Assembly: GCA_001898465.1 (NCBI GenBank)
Contig: MKTX01000007.1
Coordinates: forward strand, 248,001 to 312,000
DNA length: 64,000 nt
Direction: 5' to 3'
Source: Sphingobacteriales bacterium 39-19
Lineage (GTDB): Bacteria; Bacteroidota; Bacteroidia; Chitinophagales; Chitinophagaceae
Made by a program: the position numbers and the translations under genes. The first letter of the stretch is position 1; every line of letters begins with the position of its first letter. The notes under the pieces were generated by a model. The model searched no databases. It saw nothing but the letters and a program-made list of their open reading frames with translations, and had not been told where the DNA came from. Positions 63,169-64,000 of this stretch are shown here, piece by piece.

Positions 63169-63945
63169 TTAAATAATAATATTTTTTTTCTTTGCTGTTT
63201 CTATACTTAACGTAGCAGCCACCACCGCATAGCTTGGCGCCAATACCCAACCCAGCAGGGGAATTAAATGCATGGCATAAAACACAAGGCCATTCCCTAT
63301 GGCCAGGCCTTTGTGCCTGTTAATAATAAAAATACTTTGCTTAGGCGAAATCTTATTTCTTTCAAAATTATAATCCAGCATGGCAAAGCCGAAATAAAAA
63401 AATTCTACCATTAAGCCAATGAGGGGAGCAATCCAGCCAATTAAGGGAATGAAAGCTAAAATGAAAATAGTGAGAAAATATACGCTTTGCCAAAGCAAAT
63501 TCCGCAGGTTTATTTGTATGGACCGCCCCATATCTTTTACCAATTGCTTAGCACTAAAGGGAAAATCTTTTTCATGTAAAATACTATCTGTTTTTTCGCT
63601 AAGCCATGCAAAAACAGGAGAACCGATAATGAGAAACAGGTATTTAAATAATGAAAAGTAAAACATCAGGATCACCATCCAGATGATGATTTGGCCCACG
63701 ATTACAAAAAAATTCAGCCACCCTGTTTTCATGGTATCCAGCCAGGGCCTGATTCCTGTTTGCGTTAATATCAGTTGCGTAACATGGTTACTCGTAATCC
63801 AGAAAAACCAAATACCCAGTGCAAAAAGCAGGACATAGCAAATACCCGGAATTAAAATCCATTTCCATAACCTGTGTTTTGCAATAAAGAGGTGTGCAAC
63901 AAAAAAAGATTGTATGGCTATTATAATTTCTTTTAACATACTCAT
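63169..63945 (-). CDS. EI24/CysZ-family membrane protein
   Basis: This 258-residue protein has several hydrophobic segments (about 28-50, 72-105, 150-190 and 215-245). The conserved positions LIGWIAPLIGLMVEFFYFGFAMLDYNFER fit the EI24 family, given here in part. Family members include CysZ sulfate permeases, but this one has no sulfur-assimilation neighbours, so the role is open. The stop codon lies directly before the RsmI-like start, so the two are probably co-transcribed. It ends 55 bases before the window edge, where nothing else is visible. Confidence 0.85.
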   Translation of the reverse strand: MSMLKEIIIAIQSFFVAHLFIAKHRLWKWILIPGICYVLLFALGIWFFWITSNHVTQLILTQTGIRPWLDTMKTGWLNFFVIVGQIIIWMVILMFYFSLFKYLFLIIGSPVFAWLSEKTDSILHEKDFPFSAKQLVKDMGRSIQINLRNLLWQSVYFLTIFILAFIPLIGWIAPLIGLMVEFFYFGFAMLDYNFERNKISPKQSIFIINRHKGLAIGNGLVFYAMHLIPLLGWVLAPSYAVVAATLSIETAKKKNIII

Positions 63946-64000
63946 TCATTAAAGTACAATTGCTGCGATTGCGATTGCACAATAATTTATAAAGATATTG

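Overview
The window reads as chromosomal core sequence of a Bacteroidota bacterium, most likely family Chitinophagaceae. The evidence is a set of family-restricted genes: gliding/type IX secretion components (GldF, GldG, GldJ, PorV), secreted proteins with C-terminal type IX sorting domains, a GLPGLI-family protein, a fused MurF-alanine racemase, a fused E1 alpha/beta 2-oxoacid dehydrogenase and bacillithiol-type BshA. Many genes are also preceded by the Bacteroidota -7 promoter element TAnnTTTG. The DNA is AT-rich and densely coding on both strands. I see no insertion sequence, prophage, integron, CRISPR array or rRNA operon. The dnaA gene is cut by the left edge of the window.

Layout. 1-6.2 kb: dnaA, tRNA-Ser and tRNA-Pro, a GLPGLI protein, then the minus-strand run prs, rplY, yidC. 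6.3-16.8 kb: radC, two secreted proteins (one dockerin-like), a lone 2-oxoacid dehydrogenase E2, an RNA methyltransferase, a secreted subtilase, an aminotransferase and a trypsin-like protease. 16.8-20.5 kb: the oxidative pentose phosphate operon gnd-zwf-pgl, which appears to continue into the trypsin-like protease gene. 20.5-27.6 kb: two DUF1573 proteins, the E1 fusion, a dodecin-like protein, an AI-2E transporter, small proteins, a gamma-carbonic anhydrase and methylmalonyl-CoA epimerase. 27.7-29.9 kb: iscS-iscU-iscA. 29.9-39.6 kb: a VWA protein, then a plus-strand envelope run gldF-gldG-terC-murF/alr-lspA-lipoprotein. 39.6-50.2 kb: a large secreted protein, a sugar dehydrogenase with sorting domain, fumC, an NlpC/P60 lipoprotein, an enoyl-CoA hydratase, a TRIC-type channel, a stand-alone B12 domain with gltX, and a polysaccharide deacetylase. 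50.4-64 kb: tatD, a small membrane protein, tRNA-Ser, murF, gldJ diverging from porV, ispF-dut-DUF4292-EnvC-like, bshA, an M28 peptidase, a small membrane protein, an RsmI-like methyltransferase and an EI24 protein.

How the genes fit together. Two themes dominate. One is the cell envelope and secretion: type IX machinery and cargo, Mur enzymes, signal peptidase II, YidC and an EnvC-like activator. The other is central metabolism: pentose phosphate, 2-oxoacid dehydrogenase parts, fumarase, the propionyl-CoA branch and Fe-S assembly.

I did not find a clear undescribed multi-gene system. The best leads are a possible small RNA with a repeated CCAAAC-type motif upstream of gldF, a dockerin-like protein beside a sorting-domain protein that might be its partner, a trypsin-like protease attached to the pentose phosphate operon, an EnvC-like protein with a catalytically dead LytM domain, a dodecin lacking the flavin-stacking tryptophan, a split B12-dependent mutase subunit, and a group of probably leaderless genes. 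Reading was by eye; family calls rest on recognised motifs, not on database searches.
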